A stretch of 64,000 nt of DNA, taken from Polyangiaceae bacterium. Lineage in GTDB: Bacteria; Myxococcota_A; Polyangia; Polyangiales; Polyangiaceae. The notes beneath the pieces were generated by a model. The model saw only the letters and a program-made list of their open reading frames with translations. It was not told the DNA's origin and made no database searches. Shown one piece after another: positions 52,234 to 60,508 of this stretch (its first letter is position 1; each line of letters begins with the position of its first letter). The stretch lies in NCBI GenBank assembly GCA_020633235.1, contig JACKEA010000003.1, forward strand, positions 682,001 to 746,000. The letters run 5' to 3'. Position numbers and translations under genes: made by a program.

Positions 52234-53628
52234 ATGGCCTCCCTGACTCAGCTGCTCTACACGGCTCGTGACGCCCTTTCGGCCCAGTCTTTCGGCCTGG
52301 GCGTCACGGGCCAAAACGTGTCCAACGCGAACACGCCGGGCTACGTGCGGCGAGATGCGATGCTCTCCAACGTGGTGCTGGGCAACCAGGGCTACGGCGG
52401 CGTGGAGGCGCTGGGCGTACGGCGGGCCACGGACGCCTTCCTGGACCGACGCGTGTTCGAGGCTTCGAGCCTCGCATCCGCTGCCTCTCGCCGCGATACC
52501 GAGCTCGCGGGAGTGGAGTCGCTGCTCGACGACTTCTCCGGCACCGGCCTCGCCGACTCCCTCAGCAAGCTGTTCGGATCCTTCGACGCGCTGTCGCAGA
52601 GCCCGAACGACCCGACCGCACGTCAGACCGTGCTCGAGAGCGCACAGGCCGTTGCGGCGCGCGTTCGTGAGACCGCGGACTCCATCGCCACGATGCGCGA
52701 CAGCCAGCTCGAGCGTGGACGCGCCGTGATCACGGAGATCAACGAGAAGGCGTCTCGCATCGCCGAGCTCAATCGGCAGATCGCGATCGCGGAAGCGCAG
52801 GGCAAGGACACCTCGGATCTGCAAGATCTTCGTCATCAGGCGTTGCTCGACCTATCCACCAAGGTCGACGTCCACACCTTCACTAGCGACGACGGCAGCC
52901 TGGCGGTACAGGCTGCCGGGACCACGTTGGTGGAGGGCAACACTTCGCGGACGCTGTCGCTGGACCTGTCCAGTAGCGGCACGCTGCGGCTGTTCGCCGA
53001 GCGAACCGGGGGACCGCCGACGGAGATCACGTCCCAACTGAAGGGTGGCGAGCTCGCCGGCATCAAGGAAGCGCGGGACGAGGATCTGGTCGCCTTGGGG
53101 GACCGCCTCGACCAGCTCGCCTTTGACCTCGCGTCGGCGGTCAATGCTCAGCACGCTGCGGGCTACGGCCTCGACGGCGTCACCGGCCGCAACTTGTTCG
53201 ATGTTTCGGCCACCGTGAGCGGTGCCGCGCGCTCGCTACAGCTCAGCACCCAGGTGGCGGGCTCGCCCGACAAGATCGCCGCCTCGAGCTCGGCGACGAC
53301 CCTACCGGGCGGCAGTGACAACGCTGCGCTGCTGGCTCAGCTGGCGGCACAGAAGGTCGCCTCGGGCAACACACGGACGCTAGGCGAAGCCTACGCAGAT
53401 CTGGTCGGCGACGTGGGCACGCGCAAGGCCCAAGCCGAGACCGAGAGCCAGCTCCGCCAGAGCGTGCTGGGACAGGCCGACGCGCTCCGAGAGAGCGAGA
53501 GCGGCGTGTCGCTCGACGAAGAAATGGTCAACCTCACGCGCTATCAGCGCGCGTACCAAGCAGCGGCCAAGGTGCTCACTACAGTGGACGAGCTCATGCA
53601 AGAGCTGCTCGCGAGGGTCGGTCGATGA
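52234..53628 (+). CDS. flgK: Hook-filament junction protein FlgK
   Basis: A protein of 464 residues. The N-terminal segment 'LLYTARDALSAQSFGLGVTG' with 'QNVSNANTPGYVRRDAML' and the C-terminal 'SGVSLDEEMVNLTRYQRAYQ' are the conserved ends of FlgK. It is the first junction protein on the hook. The gene overlaps flgL by ATGA. Confidence 0.97.
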   Translation: MASLTQLLYTARDALSAQSFGLGVTGQNVSNANTPGYVRRDAMLSNVVLGNQGYGGVEALGVRRATDAFLDRRVFEASSLASAASRRDTELAGVESLLDDFSGTGLADSLSKLFGSFDALSQSPNDPTARQTVLESAQAVAARVRETADSIATMRDSQLERGRAVITEINEKASRIAELNRQIAIAEAQGKDTSDLQDLRHQALLDLSTKVDVHTFTSDDGSLAVQAAGTTLVEGNTSRTLSLDLSSSGTLRLFAERTGGPPTEITSQLKGGELAGIKEARDEDLVALGDRLDQLAFDLASAVNAQHAAGYGLDGVTGRNLFDVSATVSGAARSLQLSTQVAGSPDKIAASSSATTLPGGSDNAALLAQLAAQKVASGNTRTLGEAYADLVGDVGTRKAQAETESQLRQSVLGQADALRESESGVSLDEEMVNLTRYQRAYQAAAKVLTTVDELMQELLARVGR

Positions 53629-54500
53629 GAGTCACGGAGAACTTGAAGTACGCGAACGTGCTCCGGAACCTCTCCGGCCTCGCGTCGCAACAAGCGGACG
53701 CGTCCAAGAAGGCGCTGTCGGGCTCGGCCATTGCCAACCCCAGCGACGACCCGGTGGCCGCTGCGGAGCTGGTGCGCAATCGGGCAGCGCTCTCGCGCAT
53801 CGAGTCTCACCGTTCCACCATTCGGACCGTGCTCGGGGACACGGAGCTGGCGGAAGGAACGCTCGCGCAGGCGTCGGATCTCTTCGCCAGTGCCAAGGAG
53901 CTGGCGCTTCAGGGTGCCAACGGCAGCTTGGGCCCGGACGAACGAGGGGCGCTGGCGGAGTCCGTCCGCCACCTCCGAGAGCAGCTGGCCCAGCTGGCCA
54001 ACACCTCCGGAGCCCGGGGCTACCTGTTCGCCGGAAGCCAGACCTCCGTACGGCCCTTCGACGCCAGCGGGACGTTCTTCGGAGATGGCGAGGACGCCCA
54101 GGTGGATCTGGGTGGCAGCTCTCCCGTGACGGTGGATTTGGCGGGGGCCGAGGCCTTCACCGTGGCTGGGGGCCGCGACGTGTTCGGCGACCTCACCGCT
54201 CTGGAGAACGCTTTGAACGCCAACGACCCCACGGCGGTGGCGGCCACTCTGGACGACCTGGACACGTCCCGCCGACAGGTGGTGGACGCCCGAGCCAGGG
54301 TGGGTCTGATGGCCGAGCGTCTGCGGACGAGCGACTCCATCTTCGAAGACGGCTCGGTTCGCCTGAACGAGCACGAGCAACGCGTCGCCCAAGCCGATCC
54401 CATCGAGGCCTATTCGCGCATGATGAGCCTGAATTCGGCACTGGAGCAGGCCATCACCGTGTCGCGTCAGATCCTCGACACCGGCAACAACAGATTCTGA
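53625..54500 (+). CDS. flgL: Hook-filament junction protein FlgL
   Basis: A protein of 291 residues of the flagellin superfamily. The N-terminus 'MRVTENLKYANVLRNLSGLA' and 'NPSDDPVAAAELVRNRAALS' fit FlgL; the C-terminal helix is 'EAYSRMMSLNSALEQAITVS'. It joins FlgK to the filament. It is translationally coupled to flgK and followed by csrA after 35 bp. Confidence 0.96.
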   Translation: MRVTENLKYANVLRNLSGLASQQADASKKALSGSAIANPSDDPVAAAELVRNRAALSRIESHRSTIRTVLGDTELAEGTLAQASDLFASAKELALQGANGSLGPDERGALAESVRHLREQLAQLANTSGARGYLFAGSQTSVRPFDASGTFFGDGEDAQVDLGGSSPVTVDLAGAEAFTVAGGRDVFGDLTALENALNANDPTAVAATLDDLDTSRRQVVDARARVGLMAERLRTSDSIFEDGSVRLNEHEQRVAQADPIEAYSRMMSLNSALEQAITVSRQILDTGNNRF

Positions 54501-54507
54501 CCCGCAC

Positions 54508-54523
54508 TGGCACGGGGCATGCT
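54508..54523 (+). promoter_or_regulatory. Sigma-54 promoter of csrA
   Basis: TGGCACGGGGCATGCT has the full -24 element and a correctly spaced GC. It lies between flgL and csrA. Expected start is near 54534, two bases before the csrA GTG and downstream of the csrA ribosome binding site GGAGG (54524-54528). Transcripts from this promoter would therefore lack that site. Confidence 0.78.
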
Positions 54524-54535
54524 GGAGGTAGAGGC

Positions 54536-54781
54536 GTGTTCGTCATCGCTCGCCGTAGAGGCCAACGCGTGATCATCGGCTCCGACCTCGAGATCGTGGT
54601 CACCGAAGTTCACCGCGGAACCGTCAAGCTCGGCATCGTCGCTCCGAAGTCCCAAACCATCCTGCGGGGCGAGGTGTTCGACGCCATCGAGCGTGCGAAT
54701 CGCGAAGCGTGCACGACCAGTCTGGACGACGCGCGGTCCTGCGTGGCACCGCCCCGCAGCGTGCCCCCGGCCCAAGACTGA
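54536..54781 (+). CDS. csrA: Translational regulator CsrA
   Basis: A protein of 81 residues starting at GTG. The RNA-binding core 'MFVIARRRGQRVIIGSDLEI' and 'GTVKLGIVAPKSQTILRGEV' is complete, including the conserved Arg in 'ILRGEV'; the tail of about 25 residues is non-conserved. CsrA binds GGA motifs near ribosome binding sites and in related systems represses flagellin translation until FliW sequesters it. It has a separate sigma-54 promoter as well as possible read-through from flgL. Confidence 0.96.
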   Translation: MFVIARRRGQRVIIGSDLEIVVTEVHRGTVKLGIVAPKSQTILRGEVFDAIERANREACTTSLDDARSCVAPPRSVPPAQD

Positions 54782-54800
54782 GCCACCGCGTCAGGTGGCT
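54781..54800. terminator. Hairpin after csrA
   Basis: A perfect 7-bp inverted repeat (AGCCACC at 54781-54787, GGTGGCT at 54794-54800) begins in the csrA stop codon. No T-run follows, so it may be a weak terminator or a 3'-end stabiliser. Confidence 0.4.
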
Positions 54801-54889
54801 GGCGCTCGCAATGTCAGCCCCACGACGTAGCCCTCGAAAATCCGCGAGGGAGGCCGAGATCCGCTGAATTTCGGCGTTTGGCGCCTGGC

Positions 54890-56830
54890 ATGGAACATGA
54901 AACCGGCGTGTTCGACGTGGTAGCCGCAGTTTCAGAAGTCGAGGCCGTGATGCTCCCCAACGTGGACACGCTGGAGGACAACATGGCGCGACTGGACCTC
55001 ACGGAGCCGACGCGCGAAGCGATTCGAGCGGCGGCCCTGGAGGGACGGATCGAGGAGCGCGACGGGGCCGAGGTGCTGCTGGTCGAGGGGCGCGCGCTCG
55101 ACCGCACCCCGATGGATCCGCGTTGGACCAACATCCCTTCAGAAGAAGGGGTGGTGGTGGTGTTCGGAATCGGCGTCGGCAACACCGTGCGCGCCCTTCG
55201 CGAGCAGTTCGATGGCGCGGTGGCGATCTACGAGCCCAACCCCGGCATCGCCCGCACCCTCTTGGAGCAGGGCCCCCACGGGCTGGGCGACGTCGATCTG
55301 TTCACCTCGCTGCACGAGCTCGAGCAGACCTGGCCGCGCATCAGCGGCGCGACCTCCAGCGCCACCATCGTGCGCGTCGTGGGCTACCCCGAGCTGTACC
55401 CGAAGGAAAACGCCGAGCTCCACTCGATGGTCGAACAGCTGGTGGCACGTTCGTCGGTGAACGTCTCCACCTATCGGCAGCGTGCCCGAACCTGGGTGAG
55501 CGACCTGCTCGACAACATCGAGCTCCTGGCCGACGCCCCCCCGTTCATGGCCCTGGCGGGCAAGCTCGAGGGCGTTCCCGCGTTCATCGTGGGTGCAGGG
55601 CCCTCCCTGGCCAAGAACGCGCACCTGCTCGACGAGGCGCGGCGAAAAGGCCTGGTCATCGCCGTCAACAGCAGCGCACCGGCGCTGTCTCGCCGCGGGA
55701 TCGAGCCGCAGGTCGTGGCCTGCCTCGAGTCGGTCGACGTCTCGCATCTGCTCCGCGACCTGCCCTTCATGTCGCGGGTGATCCGCGCCTACAGCCTGAC
55801 GGCACACCCGGCCACGCTCCGCTCCGGAGACGGTCCGCTGATGCCCATCTTCGAGGCGCTACCGGAGCTCGAATCGGCGCTCGTGAAGCTCACGGGGCAG
55901 AAGGGCCTACCGGTATGCGGCAGCGTCTCCACTGCGGCGTTCTCGCTGGCCCAACGGCTGGGCTGCTCGCCCATCGTTCTGGTCGGACAAGACCTCGCCT
56001 ACACCGGAGGTCACGCCTACGCGACGGGGACAGCCTACGAAGCTTCGAGAGCCTGCATCTCGGAAGACGGCAAGTCCCTCGACCTGTCCTGGTGCACCAC
56101 CCTCAGAGAGACGCACGACGCGGGCGCAGCTCCGATGCACGACAAGGAGCCCCTGGAGTGGGTCACCGGTTGGGGCGGCGGCGAGCCAGTTCCCAGCGGT
56201 CTCAGCTTCTCGCCGGTGCGCGCCTGGTTCGGCCAGGCCGCGCGGGTGCTGGCTCGAGAAACCCCGAACCTGAAGCTGGTCAACGCCACGGAGGGTGGCG
56301 CTCGCATCGATGGCTTCCAAGAGGTGGCTTTGGCCGAGATCCTCTCGGGACTGCCCGAGCGCGGCCCCAGCGTGGAGGAGCTCGTCACGCGAGCGCGCGC
56401 GGCGGCACGCCCGCTGGATGCCGCCGCCATCGCGGACTTCCTGCAGGAGCAAGTGCGTGCGACGCGGCGAGTCCGACGCGCGGCAGAAGGTCTGAAGAAG
56501 CTCGCGCGAAACGCGCTCAAGCACATGGACCGCGACGACGCGGGGCGTGTTGCTCGCGGCTTCCGCAAGCTCGAGGCGGCGGAAGCCGAGCTTCGCGACT
56601 CCGTGCGCGGCGCACCCTTGGTGGACGCGTGGTGCTTCGCCGACGTGGACGCCGAAATGGAGGTCCCCGATCACTCCGACGATGCGCGGGCACAGGCCCG
56701 TGACGGTCTCCTACGTGAGGCCCGCATCGCCACTGCAGTCTCCCGTGCTGCGACCGAGCTCGTACGACGAGCCGAGCAAATCGCAACACGAATGAAACGA
56801 GAGCCTGGCCCCGAAAAATCCAGGCGCTGA
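54890..56830 (+). CDS. Maf-type motility accessory / flagellin glycosylation protein
   Basis: A protein of 646 residues (other in-frame starts: TTG at 54878, ATG at 54950). The central domain matches the DUF115/MptE-like family of motility accessory factors: 'VVVVFGIGVGNTVRALREQF', 'PAFIVGAGPSLAKNAHLLDE', 'GLVIAVNSSAPALSRRGIEP' and 'CSPIVLVGQDLAYTGGHAYA'. Such proteins are thought to transfer nonulosonic acids to flagellin. Placement 15 bp before the first flagellin gene supports that role. No sugar-biosynthesis genes are seen in the window. Confidence 0.88.
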   Translation: MEHETGVFDVVAAVSEVEAVMLPNVDTLEDNMARLDLTEPTREAIRAAALEGRIEERDGAEVLLVEGRALDRTPMDPRWTNIPSEEGVVVVFGIGVGNTVRALREQFDGAVAIYEPNPGIARTLLEQGPHGLGDVDLFTSLHELEQTWPRISGATSSATIVRVVGYPELYPKENAELHSMVEQLVARSSVNVSTYRQRARTWVSDLLDNIELLADAPPFMALAGKLEGVPAFIVGAGPSLAKNAHLLDEARRKGLVIAVNSSAPALSRRGIEPQVVACLESVDVSHLLRDLPFMSRVIRAYSLTAHPATLRSGDGPLMPIFEALPELESALVKLTGQKGLPVCGSVSTAAFSLAQRLGCSPIVLVGQDLAYTGGHAYATGTAYEASRACISEDGKSLDLSWCTTLRETHDAGAAPMHDKEPLEWVTGWGGGEPVPSGLSFSPVRAWFGQAARVLARETPNLKLVNATEGGARIDGFQEVALAEILSGLPERGPSVEELVTRARAAARPLDAAAIADFLQEQVRATRRVRRAAEGLKKLARNALKHMDRDDAGRVARGFRKLEAAEAELRDSVRGAPLVDAWCFADVDAEMEVPDHSDDARAQARDGLLREARIATAVSRAATELVRRAEQIATRMKREPGPEKSRR

Positions 56831-56845
56831 AGAGAGGAAAAAGAA

Positions 56846-57682
56846 ATGGCGCTCGTAACCCAAACCAACGTTGCATCGCTCGAAGCTCAGAGAAACATGA
56901 GCCGAACGCAGTCCATGCTGCAGAAGAACTACGCTCGGCTTTCCAGCGGGTTCCGCATCAACACTGCGGCAGACGACGCCGCCGGCCTCGCCATCAGCGA
57001 GAGCATGCGCACCCAGATCCGCTCCTACGTGGTCGCGGAACGCAACGCCAACGACGCGGTCAGCATGACCCAGACGGCGGAATCCGCGCTCGGCGAGATG
57101 CACAACATCATCGGCCGCATGCGCGAGCTGGCGATGCAAGGTGCGAACGGCAGCATGACCGGCACCGATCGCGGCTACCTCGACACGGAGTTCAAGGCGC
57201 TCCAGTCGGAGCTCACGCGCATTCAGAGCACGCCGCAGTTCAACGGCAAGCAGCTGCTGTCCCAGACGGCCAACACCATCACCTTCCAAATCGGCTTGAA
57301 CAACACCGCGGCGGACCGGCTCTCGCTGACGTTCGGCGGCCTCGGCCTCTCCACGTTGCTCGCGGCTACCACCACCCTGGGCGGCGCGACGGCGGGCAAC
57401 TCCCTCGGCGCGCTGTCACGGATCGACGCCGCCCTCACCACCATCAGCACCAGCCGGGCGAAGTACGGCGCGGCGATGAATCGCCTCGAGATCGTGACCG
57501 CGAGCATCCAGACCGCGCGGCTCAATCTCTCCGCAGCCAACAGCCGCATCCGCGACGTGGACGTGGCCGAGGAGACCGCCGCCCTGGCGAAGAACCAGGT
57601 GCTCTCCCAGGCCGGCGTGACGGTACTGGCTCAGGCCAACCAGCTCCCGCAAATGGCCCTGAACCTCGTCCGCGGAGGGTAA
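56846..57682 (+). CDS. Flagellin 1
   Basis: A protein of 278 residues with only the conserved D0/D1 ends joined by a very short middle. The N-terminus 'NVASLEAQRNMSRTQSMLQK' and 'INTAADDAAGLAISESMRTQ' and the C-terminus 'AANSRIRDVDVAEETAALAK' are canonical. The outer D2/D3 domains are missing, so the filament should be smooth and thin. AGAGGAAAAAG precedes the ATG and contains a GGA that CsrA could bind. No sigma-54 or clear sigma-28 promoter was found just upstream. Confidence 0.96.
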   Translation: MALVTQTNVASLEAQRNMSRTQSMLQKNYARLSSGFRINTAADDAAGLAISESMRTQIRSYVVAERNANDAVSMTQTAESALGEMHNIIGRMRELAMQGANGSMTGTDRGYLDTEFKALQSELTRIQSTPQFNGKQLLSQTANTITFQIGLNNTAADRLSLTFGGLGLSTLLAATTTLGGATAGNSLGALSRIDAALTTISTSRAKYGAAMNRLEIVTASIQTARLNLSAANSRIRDVDVAEETAALAKNQVLSQAGVTVLAQANQLPQMALNLVRGG

Positions 57683-57710
57683 CGCCATCACCTCGAGCGC
57701 CAGACGGCAT

Positions 57711-57736
57711 GCGGCGGAGGGGAAATCCTCCGCCGC
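57711..57736 (+). promoter_or_regulatory. Hairpin with GGA loop between flagellin genes
   Basis: A perfect 10-bp stem (GCGGCGGAGG and complement) presents the loop GGAAAT. CsrA prefers GGA in a hairpin loop, so this is a candidate CsrA site in the leader of flagellin 2 or the 3' end of flagellin 1. A second GGA lies in the ribosome binding site of flagellin 2 (57852-57857). It could alternatively be a terminator, though no T-run follows. The rest of the 182-bp gap shows nothing else recognisable apart from a second small GC hairpin near 57823-57839. Confidence 0.55.
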
Positions 57737-57864
57737 ACGGGGTGACAGACCTTTGACGCTTTTTCGTTCAAGGGTGCCCCCCCCGACCCGTTCCCATTGC
57801 CAGACGGGCAACGAAGCCCACCGGCGGCTCCCGCCGCCGTTCATCTCCAAGAAGGAGCCCCCCC

Positions 57865-58698
57865 ATGGCAATGGTAGTCCAGACGAACGTCGCCTCGCTC
57901 GAGGCTCAGCGACACATCTCCGGCAATCAGAAAGCCCTCATGTCCAGCTTCAACAAGCTGGCCAGCGGCTACCGCGTGAACTCGGCCTCGGACGACGCAG
58001 CCGGTCTCGCGATCAGCGAAAGTATGAAATCCCAGGTCCGCTCCTACACGGTGGCGGAACGCAACGCGGCCGATGGCATCTCCATGGCACAGACCGCGGA
58101 AGGCGCCCTGGGCGAGGTGCACAACGTGTTGGGCCGTATGCGCGAGCTGGCGATGCAGGCGTCGAACGGCGGCCTGACCTCGACCGACCGTGGCTATCTC
58201 AACACGGAGTTCGGCCTCCTCAAGTCCGAGGTGACCCGCATTCAGGATTCGACCAAGTACAACGGCACCAAGCTGGTGAACGCCACCGGCGGCGCCGTCA
58301 CCTTCCAGGTGGGCTTGAACAACACCGCTTCGGACCACATCACCGTGACCTTCGGTGGCGTGGGCTTCACCGCGCTCCTGGCGGCCACCACGGTGGTTTC
58401 CGGTGCCGGTGCCACGGCGGCGCTGGCAGCCCTGGGTCGAATCGACTCCGCCATCACCACGACCTCGACGGCACGCTCCAAGTTCGGTGCGGCGATGAAC
58501 CGCCTCGATGTCGCTACCAGCAACATCCAGACGATGCGCCTGAACCTCTCTGCAGCCAACAGCCGCATCCGCGACGTGGACGTGGCCGAAGAGACCGCGA
58601 AGATGAGCAAGAACCAGGTCCTGACCCAGGCCGGTATCTCCGTTCTCGCTCAAGCCAACCAGATCCCGCAGATGGCTTTCAGCCTGATCGGTCGGTAA
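57865..58698 (+). CDS. Flagellin 2
   Basis: A protein of 277 residues, closely related to flagellin 1 and again limited to D0/D1 ('NVASLEAQRHISGNQKALMS', 'SASDDAAGLAISESMKSQVR', 'AANSRIRDVDVAEETAKMSK'). AAGGAG lies eight bases before the ATG. The two genes differ mostly in the middle third. The filament may be a mixture or a segmented arrangement, as in other bacteria with several flagellins; this is inference. Confidence 0.96.
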   Translation: MAMVVQTNVASLEAQRHISGNQKALMSSFNKLASGYRVNSASDDAAGLAISESMKSQVRSYTVAERNAADGISMAQTAEGALGEVHNVLGRMRELAMQASNGGLTSTDRGYLNTEFGLLKSEVTRIQDSTKYNGTKLVNATGGAVTFQVGLNNTASDHITVTFGGVGFTALLAATTVVSGAGATAALAALGRIDSAITTTSTARSKFGAAMNRLDVATSNIQTMRLNLSAANSRIRDVDVAEETAKMSKNQVLTQAGISVLAQANQIPQMAFSLIGR

Positions 58699-58711
58699 TT
58701 CCAGCGAATGT

Positions 58712-58739
58712 CCGGGTCGGGCCGCCAGGCTCGGCCCGG
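58712..58739. terminator. Hairpin between flagellin 2 and fliD
   Basis: An imperfect inverted repeat of about 12 bp (CCGGGTCGGGCC against GGCTCGGCCCGG, with a few wobble or mismatched pairs) and a four-base loop lies 13 bp after the flagellin stop. It may reduce read-through from flagellin into fliD. No T-run follows. Confidence 0.45.
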
Positions 58740-58766
58740 GCGCACGCTCGCGGAGGTTAAGCGAAC

Positions 58767-60098
58767 ATGACCGGCACGATTTCTTTCGGAGGCATCGGCT
58801 CCGGACTCGACACCGAGGGCATCGTCACCGGCTTGGTGGACGCTTCCAAGGGACCCCTCTCCGCACTCAAGAGCAAGGCCGCCGCGACCCACGCCGCGGT
58901 CTCCACGCTGAGCGACCTGAGCGGTCTGCTCGCAAAACTGTCCTCCGCCGTACAGGCGCTGGACGAACCGAACGACGTTGCCAGCTATTCCGCGAGCTCG
59001 TCGTCTTCGGCCATTTCAGTCTCTGCGTTGGGCACCGCTCAGCCGGGCGCCTACTCCATCACCGTGGACGAGCTGGCCAAAGAGCAGCGCACCTACACCA
59101 ACACCTTCGCCAGCTCGACCGACCCGCTGAACCAGAGCGGAACTCTGAGCATTCAGGTGGGAAGCGGCACTGCCATCCCCATCACGGTGGCGACCGGGGA
59201 CTCGCTGGACACGTTGGCGACCAAGATCAACCAGAGCGGCGAACGAGTCAGCGCCTCCGTGTTCTACGACGGCAGCAACTACCGGCTGCAAGTGCGCGGC
59301 ATGGACACCGGCGCCGCCAACGCAGTGACCTTCACCGAGACGGGCACCACCCTCGGCCTCACGGATGCCGCGAACACCAAACAGGCCGCCCAAGACTCGA
59401 AGGTGACCATCGACGGTTTCACCGTGACGCGCTCGACCAACGAGGTGGCCGGAGCGATCCAAGGGCTCACCTTGACCCTCACCGAGAAGACGACGTCTCC
59501 GGTGACGGTACGCGTGGACCCGTCGTCGGACGCGCTGCAGGCCAAGATCCAGACGCTGGTGACGACCTACAACGACGTCATCAAGAAGATTCAGGCCACG
59601 GCGGGCTATGGCAGCCAGACCGCGAGCAATCCCGTGCTGGCGGGCGATTCCATGCTCCGGGGGCTCTCGAACAAGCTCTCGAGCTCCTTCGGCTCCGCCG
59701 TGAGCGGCGCGGGCACCTATCAAACGCTGGGCGCCATTGGCCTGGGCGTCGACAAGACCGGCATGCTGGTTCTCGACACTCAAAAGCTGTCCAATGCCGT
59801 CGCGAAGGATCCGCAGAACGTTCAGAACCTGTTCGCCGGCGTGACCGGGGACGACGGCGTCATGGACATCATGAAGAGCGCCGTCGAAACCTACACGCAA
59901 ACCGGCACCGGCATCATCGCGTCCCGCAACGAAGGCCTGGAGGCGCGAGCCAAGTCCCTGGACGACAGCGTGGACCGCGAGCAGACGCGGCTGGATGCCT
60001 ACGCCGAGATGCTCCGCAAGCAGTTCCAATCGATGGACACGCAAGTAGCCGCCTTCAACAGCCAGCTCGACTACCTCTCCAAGATCAGCTCGGGATAG
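58767..60098 (+). CDS. fliD: Filament cap protein FliD
   Basis: A protein of 443 residues. The N-terminal motif 'ISFGGIGSGLDTEGIVTGLV' and the C-terminal coiled part ending 'FQSMDTQVAAFNSQLDYLSK' are typical of FliD, which caps the filament and folds incoming flagellin. GGAGG lies nine bases before the ATG. It is followed by fliS after 14 bp. Confidence 0.96.
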   Translation: MTGTISFGGIGSGLDTEGIVTGLVDASKGPLSALKSKAAATHAAVSTLSDLSGLLAKLSSAVQALDEPNDVASYSASSSSSAISVSALGTAQPGAYSITVDELAKEQRTYTNTFASSTDPLNQSGTLSIQVGSGTAIPITVATGDSLDTLATKINQSGERVSASVFYDGSNYRLQVRGMDTGAANAVTFTETGTTLGLTDAANTKQAAQDSKVTIDGFTVTRSTNEVAGAIQGLTLTLTEKTTSPVTVRVDPSSDALQAKIQTLVTTYNDVIKKIQATAGYGSQTASNPVLAGDSMLRGLSNKLSSSFGSAVSGAGTYQTLGAIGLGVDKTGMLVLDTQKLSNAVAKDPQNVQNLFAGVTGDDGVMDIMKSAVETYTQTGTGIIASRNEGLEARAKSLDDSVDREQTRLDAYAEMLRKQFQSMDTQVAAFNSQLDYLSKISSG

Positions 60099-60112
60099 GT
60101 TTGGAGTAGCCC

Positions 60113-60508
60113 ATGATGCAGACCGCCGCTCTCAGGTATCAACAAGTCGAAGTCACCACGTCGGGCCCTGGCGAAGTGCTGGTGGCACTCTACGACGGCT
60201 TGTTTCGCTTCCTGAACGGGTCGCGCGTCTGCTTGGAGCGGGGCGACCGACCGAACGCTTCCCAGCTCCTGTCCAAGGCCTACGCCGTGGTGAGCGAGCT
60301 GTACATCGCACTCGATCACGAGGTGGCACCGGAGCTGTGCGCCAACCTGGAGTCGCTCTACGGCTTTTGCATGGATCGCATCACTTTCGCGAACATCCAT
60401 GGAGATCAGAAAGCCGTCGAAGAAGTCATCCGCGTCCTGACCCCGCTCAGAGAGGCCTGGGGCGTGGCCGTCGTGGAAGCGAAGAAGGAGGCTGCGAAGG
60501 TGAGATGA
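60113..60508 (+). CDS. fliS: Flagellin export chaperone FliS
   Basis: A protein of 131 residues, helical, with the FliS pattern 'ALRYQQVEVTTSGPGEVLVA' followed by 'LYDGLFRFLNGS'. FliS prevents early flagellin polymerisation. Its stop overlaps the start of the methyltransferase-TPR gene (ATGA), linking that gene to the filament group. Confidence 0.95.
   Translation: MMQTAALRYQQVEVTTSGPGEVLVALYDGLFRFLNGSRVCLERGDRPNASQLLSKAYAVVSELYIALDHEVAPELCANLESLYGFCMDRITFANIHGDQKAVEEVIRVLTPLREAWGVAVVEAKKEAAKVR

Noticed and set aside
54872..54893. TGGCGCCTGGCATGG as a sigma-54 promoter before the Maf gene
   Set aside because: The -12 position has GG instead of GC, and the start codon would fall within the element.
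56700..56845. Search for a sigma-28 promoter before flagellin 1
   Set aside because: No TAAA-N15-GCCGATAA-like pair was found; only a weak GCCGAGCAAA segment without a partner.
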